In this document: positions 18,290 through 25,140 of the stretch, one piece after another
Numbering within the stretch: the stretch's first letter is position 1
Layout: each line of letters starts with the position of its first letter
Assembly (NCBI RefSeq): GCF_014384885.1
Contig: NZ_JACRST010000006.1
Location: 1-64,000 of the forward strand
DNA: 64,000 bases
From: Ligaoa zhengdingensis
GTDB lineage: Bacteria; Bacillota; Clostridia; Oscillospirales; Ruminococcaceae
Direction: 5' to 3'
Program-made: the position numbers and the translations under genes
The notes under the pieces: generated by a model
What the model was told of the DNA's origin: nothing
Seen by the model: only the letters and a program-made list of their open reading frames with translations
Database searches by the model: none

Positions 18290-19524
18290 TAAATTCCCCC
18301 TATCCTCAGCCCGCCGGGCGGGTCGATCACCGTGGCGACAAAATAGCGCATATCGTCCATCGTGTGGTCATGCTCCTTGAGAGGCTTATCCTCAAGCGCT
18401 TTGTCGTCCCAGCTGTAGACGGCAAACTCGCGCCGGATGTCCTTGCAGCAATCGTTAATCCGCAAGGTGCCGTCCTGGAGCCGTTGCGCCACGCGATTGA
18501 CTCCGAACATCACGTCGTTGACCGCCTGTTTAGCCATAAATTTCCCGTGCCTCCTGATGCACTGGATGAAGCTTGCCGCAGACGGGTCGATCACCACGCG
18601 ATCAATGGGGTGCCTCCCGGCGAGCTTTTCCAGCTCAATATAATGCTCCTCGTCGGTGCGCTGGATGTTGGTTGCCCGGCTATCCCAATAGTATTCCGCC
18701 ACACGATACCACCGGCCGCCGCATCGCCCCCACAGGCCCGCGGAAAATGGATTGACTGTGCCGTAGTCGATGGATATGACGTAGCGGTCATACGGCCGCG
18801 GCTCCGTCCGAACTACATGAAAATCCTCGCTGAACATTGGGTAGACCCGCCCCCGCGCCACCACCCATTTGCCGCGAATAAACCGATCATAGAACACACC
18901 GGAGTACATTCCCCCGTACCGTTCTCTGATCTCCTGGGAGAGCGAGGGATTGTCGTCCATCGTGAAGTGCAGGTACAGCGCTTTTTTCTCGTCCCGCTTG
19001 CAAATCCACTCGAGATAAAACCAGTGGAACGGGTGCTCCGGGTTGCAGTTGAACCAGAACTTGGACCCGTCCACCGAGCAGCGGGCCGTTGCCTGTTCCA
19101 CAAACGACTGCGGCATCAGCGCCACCTCGTCGAACAGCACCCCGGCCAAGGTCACTCCCTGGATTAATGCTGCACTGCTTTCATCTTTGCCGCCGAAGAT
19201 ATAAAATCGGTTGCTCCTCCCTTGATGAGAAATCTCCAGATAATTTTTGCTGACCCGGTCCTCGCACTGCATCTCGCCCGCCATCTCCGTCAGTAGCGGT
19301 GTGACGACGTTTCGCCGGCAACTGGACACCGTCTTTCCACAGATCGCAAAGGAACAGCCGTCAAATTTGGTCATCGCCCACAGAAGGAAGGACGTGGACA
19401 TGGACAACGTCTTGCCCGCGCGAATTGATCCGTCACAGATCACTGCATTGTATTGCTTGCTAATCGTCGGGTGGGCCCACCAGGTCATTACCTGCATCTG
19501 CTTGCGGCTGAACGTCTTGTACAT
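18289..19524 (-). CDS. terminase large subunit (XtmB-like)
   Basis: 411 aa. The N-terminal ATPase has SIRAGKT (Walker A-like, residues 32-38) and GVLFDEVALMP (Walker B). The C-terminal nuclease has VISIDYGTVNPF and DRVVIDPSAASFI. A GGAGGTG Shine-Dalgarno supports ATG 19524, so the gene overlaps the small subunit by 65 nt. It packages DNA into the prohead. Confidence 0.95.
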   Translation of the reverse strand: MYKTFSRKQMQVMTWWAHPTISKQYNAVICDGSIRAGKTLSMSTSFLLWAMTKFDGCSFAICGKTVSSCRRNVVTPLLTEMAGEMQCEDRVSKNYLEISHQGRSNRFYIFGGKDESSAALIQGVTLAGVLFDEVALMPQSFVEQATARCSVDGSKFWFNCNPEHPFHWFYLEWICKRDEKKALYLHFTMDDNPSLSQEIRERYGGMYSGVFYDRFIRGKWVVARGRVYPMFSEDFHVVRTEPRPYDRYVISIDYGTVNPFSAGLWGRCGGRWYRVAEYYWDSRATNIQRTDEEHYIELEKLAGRHPIDRVVIDPSAASFIQCIRRHGKFMAKQAVNDVMFGVNRVAQRLQDGTLRINDCCKDIRREFAVYSWDDKALEDKPLKEHDHTMDDMRYFVATVIDPPGGLRIGGI

Positions 19525-19906
19525 CTTCCCACACCTCCTTTGCGCCTTGCTCGATTGCCTTGATCAGTCCGTTGTCTGGCTTTTCTTCGGCGTCTCTGCC
19601 GATGCCCTGCTTGTATTTGCCCTTGAGCTCAAAATACAGCTTGATCGCCTGGATATCCCCGGCGTCAACACGGCGCATAAGGGCCTTCCAGACACGTGAC
19701 AACTCGCTGTCCGTATATCTATCGATCAGGCCATCCACGCAACCGCGGAACGTCTCGTCCTCAAGCCACCGGTAAAATGTAGACCTTGCGACACCAATAC
19801 ACTCGCATAACTGCGTAATTGTCCCGCTGAAATCAGGGTTTGATAACATTTCCGCCGCCTTGAGCTGTTTTTTCCCGAGCATCGTTTTGTTTCGTTTTGT
19901 CGTCAC
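19460..19906 (-). CDS. terminase small subunit (phBC6A51-type helix-turn-helix)
   Basis: 148 aa from GTG 19906 (after GGTGGTGAT), or 140 aa from ATG 19882. LKAAEMLSNPDFSGTITQLC and then CIGVARSTFYRWLED is a helix-turn-helix typical of Firmicutes small terminases. The acidic C-terminal tail overlaps the large-subunit start. The longer frame to 20068 is unlikely. Confidence 0.85.
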   Translation of the reverse strand: MTTKRNKTMLGKKQLKAAEMLSNPDFSGTITQLCECIGVARSTFYRWLEDETFRGCVDGLIDRYTDSELSRVWKALMRRVDAGDIQAIKLYFELKGKYKQGIGRDAEEKPDNGLIKAIEQGAKEVWEDVQDVQPQADAGNDLVGPPDD

Positions 19907-20250
19907 ATCACCACCACACTTTTGATTATCTTCTCGCCCTTTGGCGCTTATTTGTAGCCCCGGGGTGGTCAGCCCCAGGGCTTGAAAGGAGGTACGCCCG
20001 CTATACGGGCTTATTCGTAGATCTCTGCTTGTAGATGCACCTCGGAAGGATGCAAAAATCCCTGCCACACTCCCGGTGGTTGTTCCATATGCATTTTCGG
20101 CAATTTGGCTTGCGTATCATCCATGGCTTAGTTATGTTGCATCCCTCCTTTTAGGCATAGAAAATCCGCCCGTGGTACCCCATGAGCGGATTTTTTATAC
20201 TTTCCATTAATTCTATTTTACCAATATTTTTTGCCCCATTGTGCCACTTT
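19907..20250. other. intergenic region upstream of terminase genes
   Basis: No convincing gene. It contains a 5-bp hairpin (GCCCG-CTATA-CGGGC, 19997-20011), a GC palindrome near 19960-19978 and, at 20159-20205, a terminator. A 37-codon frame (20011-20124, minus, ATG after GGAGGG) is possible but unsupported. This is where a packaging (pac/cos) site could lie, but nothing in the bases proves it. Confidence 0.4.
20162..20200 (-). terminator. bidirectional terminator between regulator and terminase genes
   Basis: AAATCCGC and GCGGATTTTTT arms around a 16-nt loop; T-runs exist on both strands. It ends the early-gene transcript that runs leftwards from 20679. Confidence 0.65.
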
Positions 20251-20679
20251 TCAAAAAAGATTCAACTTTTTTGCCAGCATCATATGAATTTTATCCTTGT
20301 ATCTGTTCCACGTCCTCCTCGACGGCCCCTCTGGACTCTCTGGAGAACGGATATGCATGTAATTGAAGTAGTCATACTGCCAATATGCCTTAATCGGATC
20401 GAACTCAGGTTGCACCTTGGCGCTGTAAATCGCTCTGATCTCTACACATGTCTGGTCAATCGCTTCGAGCTCTCTGTCTATTTCGGCAAGCCTTGTCCCT
20501 TTTTCCTCCGTCGGCTTTCCTACACTGTTTCCGCGCGGCGTCCCATCCTGCCGCGCGCTGCCGCCATAGATGATATCTAGCCTCCGCTTTTTCAGCCTAT
20601 CATAATCACCAATCACTGCTTTGAGCCGCCTCGTCAGCGAGCGATCCAGCCCGCTGCTCTTGCGTATGTATTCGCGCAT
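20251..20679 (-). CDS. phage late-regulator-like protein (ArpU/DUF1492-like)
   Basis: 142 aa. The helical N-terminus (LTRRLKAVIGDYDRLKKRRL), the central LAEIDRELEAIDQTCVEIRA and a C-terminal PSRRTWNRYKDKIHMMLAKK resemble the sigma-like small regulators (ArpU/RinA-type) that precede terminase genes in Firmicutes phages and switch on late transcription. Assigned by position and pattern; moderate certainty. Confidence 0.55.
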   Translation of the reverse strand: MREYIRKSSGLDRSLTRRLKAVIGDYDRLKKRRLDIIYGGSARQDGTPRGNSVGKPTEEKGTRLAEIDRELEAIDQTCVEIRAIYSAKVQPEFDPIKAYWQYDYFNYMHIRSPESPEGPSRRTWNRYKDKIHMMLAKKLNLF

Positions 20680-20691
20680 CTCACTCGCCTC

Positions 20692-21471
20692 CTACGTTTT
20701 GTCGGTGTCGCCAATATGTCCTCCATCCATTTGGAGGATTTCTTGCAGTACGGGAATCACTTTAGCATAATAACGGAAAGCCGGAACCTCCTTGCTGCTG
20801 TGCCTGGATTTGTCATGGAACCATTTGCCGAACTCATTGGTTTTTAGGTTGTGCCGGTTGGCGAGCTTGCCCACCATATTCGCACTGATTTCCAATCGCT
20901 CGCCGATCTCCCCAGCACTATAGGTCTTCTCCGCCAGCTCTGGCAAGGGAATCAGATGCTCGCCCGTCAATACCTTGGTCGCGTGTGAGTTGAGCACCTG
21001 TTGATAGGTGGTGCCCTTGTATTCGTCGGCAAGGCGTGTGAGAATTTGGGCCTTGCGGATTCTGGCATTTTCTTCCCTTGTCTGCGCCATCATCCGCTGG
21101 TATTCGCTCATGCTTACAACCTTGGCCTCGCCCGAGCGCAGCGCCTTGAGGATGCTGCGTATCCACGCCCGGAACTCCTTGGCCTTGGGCTGGCTCGACA
21201 ACATGGTAACTTCGTAGATTCCATCTTCGGTGAAAAGGCGGGTATTATACTGCTTGCCATCAGTAGCCCTCATCTTGAGGGTTACTGAAAACTCCTCGCT
21301 TTTAAGATAATTGTTCCTGTCAATCAGAGTATCGATGCCCTTACGACCATTCGCGTACCCTAAACACTCCGCCAACTGGTTGATGGTCATAAACATGTCC
21401 TTGTTATCGCTGTAAATATCCGCCTCGATCTCTCCGAATTTTGCCGATTGCACCAATTTCAATTTACTCAC
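20692..21471 (-). CDS. phage antirepressor with BRO-N-like domain
   Basis: 259 aa. Residues about 25-115 are an antirepressor-type N-terminal domain (MFMTINQLAECLGYANGRKG, then TRLFTEDGIYEVTMLSSQPK and AKEFRAWIRSILKALRSGEA). The C-terminal half has a helix-turn-helix-like YSAGEIGERLEISANMVGKL. It is probably an early protein that relieves repression or regulates replication. It differs in its C-terminus from the BRO gene at 3770-4522. Confidence 0.8.
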   Translation of the reverse strand: MSKLKLVQSAKFGEIEADIYSDNKDMFMTINQLAECLGYANGRKGIDTLIDRNNYLKSEEFSVTLKMRATDGKQYNTRLFTEDGIYEVTMLSSQPKAKEFRAWIRSILKALRSGEAKVVSMSEYQRMMAQTREENARIRKAQILTRLADEYKGTTYQQVLNSHATKVLTGEHLIPLPELAEKTYSAGEIGERLEISANMVGKLANRHNLKTNEFGKWFHDKSRHSSKEVPAFRYYAKVIPVLQEILQMDGGHIGDTDKT

Positions 21472-21569
21472 GCAGATTTTACCCCCTTCTGTGGCTTTAT
21501 TTATTCAAACTATCTGAGGAAGGCTTGAGGCAACTGCCGAAGTTTCCTTGGCAATTGATTATGTACTCT

Positions 21570-21863
21570 TCAGCAATTGTTTTTTCTAACCTTTCGTTCC
21601 CCATAACTGCAAAACCCATTTTCCGGCCATACGGTGAAGTCGTGATACTCGCATCTAATTTCATTGCTGCCAATCGGCATACTGTATTTGCAATCGCTGC
21701 ATCGTACTACATCCACCACGTCAGCATCGGTTACAATCTCAGGGTCTTCGTCAAGCCCATATGTCCAGCGCAGTGCATCACATGCAGAGCCGCGATATGT
21801 TACTGTTGTACACTTCGCGCGTGCCGGGCATTGTTTACACCCTTTCATGACTTTGCCCTCCAA
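21570..21863 (-). CDS. cysteine-rich phage protein (zinc-finger-like)
   Basis: 97 aa (or 92 from the internal MKGCKQCPARAKC). CxxC and CxxxxxC pairs (GCKQCPARAKC; VRCSDCKYSMP; IRCEYHDF; GFCSYGERK) suggest a zinc-bound treble-clef-like fold. Such small proteins are common in early regions of Clostridia phages. Function unknown. Confidence 0.6.
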   Translation of the reverse strand: MEGKVMKGCKQCPARAKCTTVTYRGSACDALRWTYGLDEDPEIVTDADVVDVVRCSDCKYSMPIGSNEIRCEYHDFTVWPENGFCSYGERKVRKNNC

Positions 21864-21917
21864 AATTCATTTTTCGCGGCCGAAAACATTGCTACAAAAA
21901 CAAATTTCAATCCACAC

Positions 21918-21985
21918 TCTCCTCCATTACCATCAGCGTTTGCGATTCTACTCCCCCACAGCTCCAGCAAAGCGTATTATATCCC
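21918..21985 (-). pseudogene. decayed fragment of a second MazG-like gene
   Basis: About 55 bp on the minus strand match the 5' part of the MazG-like gene at 22305-22790 (shared GCAAACGCTGATGG and ATGGA-GA blocks). The reading frame is broken and homology stops at about 21918, next to a GTGGATTGAAAT motif. Together with the truncated second Lar start at 22010-22033 this marks an old tandem duplication of the lar-mazG segment. Confidence 0.65.
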
Positions 21986-22006
21986 CAGTTCCACACCATA
22001 CCGCTT

Positions 22007-22231
22007 TCACGGACACGGTTTTAATTCATCCATTGTTGACCTCCTGTTCCACAAGTCTATCGCAATACCCTCATTTGTCTCCCATCTTGTCTCACAACGG
22101 CACCTTGTGCACATGACCGCATAATTATATACAGCATCCTCAATTACCGCTTCGCCGCCACAAAATGGGCATGGTTTCAGTTTTGGCCGGTTTTTCTTTT
22201 CCCGCTTCTTAACCTTTTTGCTCTTTTTCAT
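22007..22231 (-). CDS. Lar-like (restriction alleviation) zinc-ribbon protein
   Basis: 74 aa. LKPCPFCGGEAVIED, CTRCRCETRWETNEGIAIDL and WNRR match the Lar family, a CPxCG...CxxC ribbon. Lar of the Rac prophage modulates type I restriction; the cellular role here is inferred only from family. The last residues (MDELKPCP) look like the start of a second copy, fused in frame, with its own GGAGG Shine-Dalgarno just upstream. Confidence 0.75.
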   Translation of the reverse strand: MKKSKKVKKREKKNRPKLKPCPFCGGEAVIEDAVYNYAVMCTRCRCETRWETNEGIAIDLWNRRSTMDELKPCP

Positions 22232-22304
22232 TGCGTTTCCCCTTGTTGTCTATTTCGATCTTTTTTCTACCGGTTCTAACCCAATATCTTCATACCCTCT
22301 TTGT

Positions 22305-22790
22305 CTACTCCTCGCGCATGTCGGCTGGATTTCTAAGCCATTCTTCCGCCGTCTGAACGCAGCCGTCATATGGTCCACTATCTGGGTATTCCTCGATATA
22401 GCAACATATGCCCCCCTGCTCATACTTGCAACATTCGCAGAAATCAGCACTGCATAGCAACATTGCCAGTTCACCGTTGTCCATAGCCCGAATGCGGTCG
22501 GCGTTGCTCCGCCCTTCCTCTGCACCTTTCTTCCGGCGGATCAATTTCCCTAGCCGTTCTATCTTCTGTTCCTTGAATTTTCCCGCTAACTCCTCGCAGT
22601 CATGCAGTATCGCCATCTGATCCAGCATAATCCGCACATCCGCGATTTCTTCCGCAATCTCTTTGCGGTTTTCTTTGCCCCGCGCGTGCTTACACAGCTC
22701 CTTTTGCAGTTCCGCCATCTCTTCCATCGCCATCAGCGTTTGCGCTTCTGCGCCCCACAGTTCCAGCGCGGCTTTGTACGTTTCACCCAT
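22305..22790 (-). CDS. MazG-like NTP pyrophosphohydrolase-type protein with Cys-rich tail
   Basis: 161 aa. Residues 15-90 are a MazG-like helical domain with the metal-binding EExxE...ExxD pattern (MAMEEMAELQKELCKHARGK; EIAEEIADVRIMLDQM). The C-terminus has paired cysteines (CECCKYEQGGICC) and GCVQTAEEWLRNPAD. MazG-like phage proteins hydrolyse NTPs or alarmones. Overlaps the next upstream gene by 8 nt. Confidence 0.7.
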   Translation of the reverse strand: MGETYKAALELWGAEAQTLMAMEEMAELQKELCKHARGKENRKEIAEEIADVRIMLDQMAILHDCEELAGKFKEQKIERLGKLIRRKKGAEEGRSNADRIRAMDNGELAMLLCSADFCECCKYEQGGICCYIEEYPDSGPYDGCVQTAEEWLRNPADMREE

Positions 22791-23073
22791 TTCTTTCGCC
22801 CCCTTCCGGCTTCAAGCCCATCTGCACCACCCGGCGCCGCAGCAGTTCGTCCGCCACATCGTCCGCCTGCGCTTCTTTGTATTCTTCTGCCAACACTTCA
22901 TAACGTTCAAATAGCCTCTGCATCCGCTTCGCACCAATCCCCAAGGCCTCATTCATTGCGATGCACATCAGCCATTGCGCTTTCACAATCCCCTCCCGGA
23001 TCACCTGATCGCATAGTTCCTCCGCCATCTGCTTTTGCCGGTTGGTGTATTGCCGCCTGATATGGCTTTTCAT
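22783..23073 (-). CDS. hypothetical phage protein
   Basis: 96 aa, basic and helical (RRQYTNRQKQMAEELCDQVI; MNEALGIGAKRMQRLFERYE). Overlaps the MazG-like gene start by 8 nt and lies 13 nt after the PAPS-reductase-like gene. No family recognised with certainty. Confidence 0.6.
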   Translation of the reverse strand: MKSHIRRQYTNRQKQMAEELCDQVIREGIVKAQWLMCIAMNEALGIGAKRMQRLFERYEVLAEEYKEAQADDVADELLRRRVVQMGLKPEGGERNG

Positions 23074-23085
23074 TTCACCGCCTCC

Positions 23086-23892
23086 TCAAAACGCGCAGTC
23101 GCACGGCATCATGCTTTCCTGCTCCGGCAGTACCGCGTCTACCTGCGCCCAAAATGTCTGCGGCGGTATCTTCTCACTCGGGCAGATGTGCATTTCGTGC
23201 TTCATCGACCAAAACAGCGGCTCTAACTCCTTGAGGTACATCCCCTTGATGATGCTGTATCCCAGTTTATCCTCCGCAATCTTGGCATCCCACCAAATAT
23301 CCGGCCGCAGGCAATAGACGCAATACCAGTGCTGTTTCCCCGCCTTCAGACAGCCGATGCAGTTGGCGTGTCTGTATATCCGGTATGTCACCGGCCGCTC
23401 TATGCCGACGTCCTCCGTGCGCTCAATCGTCCGCGTCCATTCCGCCAGCGGAAATTCCGGTGTATATCCCATCGCGCGGATGATCGTCCCACGGCGCAAC
23501 ATGCGCTCCGTCTCTCCCGCGTCAAACCCGTACAGGATATGGATATCCGCTGACTTCGGCATATTGCTTTCCAGCCATCGATTAAACGGCTCGGTCTTGA
23601 GGCGTGCGGTGCAGATTGCGCGCCCCGGTCTCCCTGCAAAAATCGTCTTGTGCTGCACACACACATCCAGCGGCGTGGTTGTCTCCCATCCCGGCATGTT
23701 GGCGTAGGTGATCGGCACGCCGCAGTAGTCCGCAACTTCGCGCTTAAACCGCTTGATGTCCTCGTGCTCCACCTTGGGCGATATATCGTGGTTGAGCAGG
23801 ATCACCCTATCCTTGCCGTACCTGCGCACCGCTTCGATTGCTGCGAGGGCACTGCTGTGCCCCCCGCTGAAACATACAATTGCCTTTTCCAC
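23086..23892 (-). CDS. phage PAPS reductase/ATP-pyrophosphatase-like protein
   Basis: 268 aa from GTG 23892. An ATG at 23901 directly abuts the GAAGGG Shine-Dalgarno, so the GTG 9 nt downstream fits better. AIVCFSGGHSSALAAIEAVR is the PP-loop (SGGxxS), and the later cysteines (ANCIGCLKAGKQHWYCVYCL) resemble Fe-S ligands. These proteins are adenylating enzymes (sulfur transfer, DndC-like) and are common in phages, where the substrate is usually unknown. A structured element (23913-24004) lies immediately upstream. Confidence 0.75.
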   Translation of the reverse strand: MEKAIVCFSGGHSSALAAIEAVRRYGKDRVILLNHDISPKVEHEDIKRFKREVADYCGVPITYANMPGWETTTPLDVCVQHKTIFAGRPGRAICTARLKTEPFNRWLESNMPKSADIHILYGFDAGETERMLRRGTIIRAMGYTPEFPLAEWTRTIERTEDVGIERPVTYRIYRHANCIGCLKAGKQHWYCVYCLRPDIWWDAKIAEDKLGYSIIKGMYLKELEPLFWSMKHEMHICPSEKIPPQTFWAQVDAVLPEQESMMPCDCAF

Positions 23893-23912
23893 TCGATTCA
23901 TCCCTTCAAAAC

Positions 23913-24004
23913 AGCCCTGTATTGATTTTCAGGTGCCGTTCTTATAATTTCATGGCCATCCCATAAAAACATGTTTATACATGCACAGATTCGCGCTCAG
24001 GGCT
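23913..24004 (-). ncRNA. candidate structured RNA element, copy A
   Basis: 92 nt between the zinc-finger gene's stop and the PAPS-reductase-like start. On the minus strand a 10-bp terminal stem with flanks (AAUAGCCCUG with CAGGGCUGUU, one G-U) closes it. Inside are a GCGC-GAAUCU-GUGC hairpin and an AUGG...CCAU hairpin. The same element recurs at 26925-27017 with pair-preserving changes. The conserved 3' end (CCUGAAAAUCAA) and TTTTGAAGGG Shine-Dalgarno suggest cis control of translation. Confidence 0.6.
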
Positions 24005-24452
24005 ATTCCGTCGCTTTCCTCGGCTTGTACCTGACAAAATACTCCTGGATCAGCGCCGACTGCGCCGCCGCGATCGGCTGCTCCAACGCCTTGCCCACAT
24101 CCTCCATGCAGCGCTCCAGTGTGTGCGCGATCACTCCTGCCGGCATCCCCTCCGCTGCGTACTTGTGCACCAGGTATACCGTTGTCGGCGTGATCTCACG
24201 CGGCTCTATGACTTCTCTCAGCACTTTTATGCAGCCCTTCATACGCCTTTCCCAATAATAATAATTTTGCTTGCATGGGTCCCCGCAAAACATGCGCTTT
24301 GCGCTCTTTGATTCCAGCTTTGCGTCGCAATATTTGCAGTATTCCCGCCCTGGTGTCCTCCGCTTTGCGTACATTGCCCTGCTCTGACACGCCTTGCTGC
24401 AATACATCCTCTGATTGCCGTGCAGCTCAGCTCCACACACGATGCAGTTCAT
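24003..24452 (-). CDS. zinc-finger phage protein
   Basis: 149 aa. Two treble-clef-like zinc motifs lie at residues 3-30 (CIVCGAELHGNQRMYCSKAC) and 39-60 (CKYCDAKLE...MFCGDPCKQNYYYWERR). The C-terminal half is helical (EPREITPTTVYLVHKYAAEG). Its stop codon lies inside the 5' arm of the structured element. Function unknown; possibly nucleic-acid binding. Confidence 0.6.
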   Translation of the reverse strand: MNCIVCGAELHGNQRMYCSKACQSRAMYAKRRTPGREYCKYCDAKLESKSAKRMFCGDPCKQNYYYWERRMKGCIKVLREVIEPREITPTTVYLVHKYAAEGMPAGVIAHTLERCMEDVGKALEQPIAAAQSALIQEYFVRYKPRKATE

Positions 24453-24838
24453 TCGCCCGCCTCCGTGATCTCCACCTCTGTCCGGGGATTGTCGCGGTCC
24501 ACCTCCACGCGGCTCCCGTCGGTCCCCACCACGATCCGCGGTGACAAAGAGCTGTCGTCTTTGAGCACCTCGGCCTTTACCAGCACGTCGTGCAGCGCGC
24601 TGTTGAGGTTGGTCAAATCTACCCGCCGCGCCTGCGGCATGTAATACACCGCTTTCACGTTCACCGGCCGGTCGATGCGCTGCTTGTACTCAGCTGGGAT
24701 CAGCAGCTCGCACTGCTGCTCATATTCCCGGTATGCCTCCGATTGCGCTATGTATCTCTTTCCCGTTTTCCCGTTCACCCGTATCTGCTGGTGGTTCTTT
24801 TTCGTCACCGGGCGCAGCGGGATCGTAAACTCGATCAT
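24449..24838 (-). CDS. rusA: RusA-family Holliday junction resolvase
   Basis: 129 aa from ATG 24838 (MIEFTIPLRPVTKKNHQQIR). The RusA signatures PVTKKN and RRVDLTNLNSALHDVL, with the catalytic Asp in VDLTN, and a later DDSSLSPRIV are visible. It resolves branched DNA before packaging. Overlaps both neighbours by 4 nt. Confidence 0.9.
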   Translation of the reverse strand: MIEFTIPLRPVTKKNHQQIRVNGKTGKRYIAQSEAYREYEQQCELLIPAEYKQRIDRPVNVKAVYYMPQARRVDLTNLNSALHDVLVKAEVLKDDSSLSPRIVVGTDGSRVEVDRDNPRTEVEITEAGE

Positions 24839-25140
24839 TGCAGCACTTTGCGATGCTGTTCCATCTGTTCTTGCACCCATTTGAGATATTCACTCTCCCC
24901 TCTGCGGAACAGATAGTCGTAATATCCTGTTGTCATGAGGCTCAACATCGCCCCATAGTCCGCTTGGTCTGGACCGGCCTCCTCGTCCACCATCTGTTTG
25001 GTTTCAATCTGCCAATCGTCCAACAGTTTGGAAGTTTCCGGCGTGTCCGGCTTCTGTTTGACCGCCTCATGCATTCGGTTGGCCCAATCCCAGGCCCAAT
25101 TTTTCAATTCTTTTTCGCTTAAAATGGCGCTTCCCCCCAT
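24835..25140 (-). CDS. hypothetical phage protein
   Basis: 101 aa, acidic and helical (KELKNWAWDWANRMHEAVKQ; FRRGESEYLKWVQEQMEQHR). It sits between the primase-helicase and rusA with overlaps at both ends, so it belongs to the replication operon. No family recognised. Confidence 0.55.
   Translation of the reverse strand: MGGSAILSEKELKNWAWDWANRMHEAVKQKPDTPETSKLLDDWQIETKQMVDEEAGPDQADYGAMLSLMTTGYYDYLFRRGESEYLKWVQEQMEQHRKVLQ

Noticed and set aside
18256..19167. 303-aa plus-strand ORF
   Set aside because: Antisense shadow of the large terminase, whose motifs are clear.
20011..20124. 37-aa minus-strand frame after GGAGGG
   Set aside because: The Shine-Dalgarno is too far from the ATG and the peptide has no features; kept only as a note in the intergenic entry.
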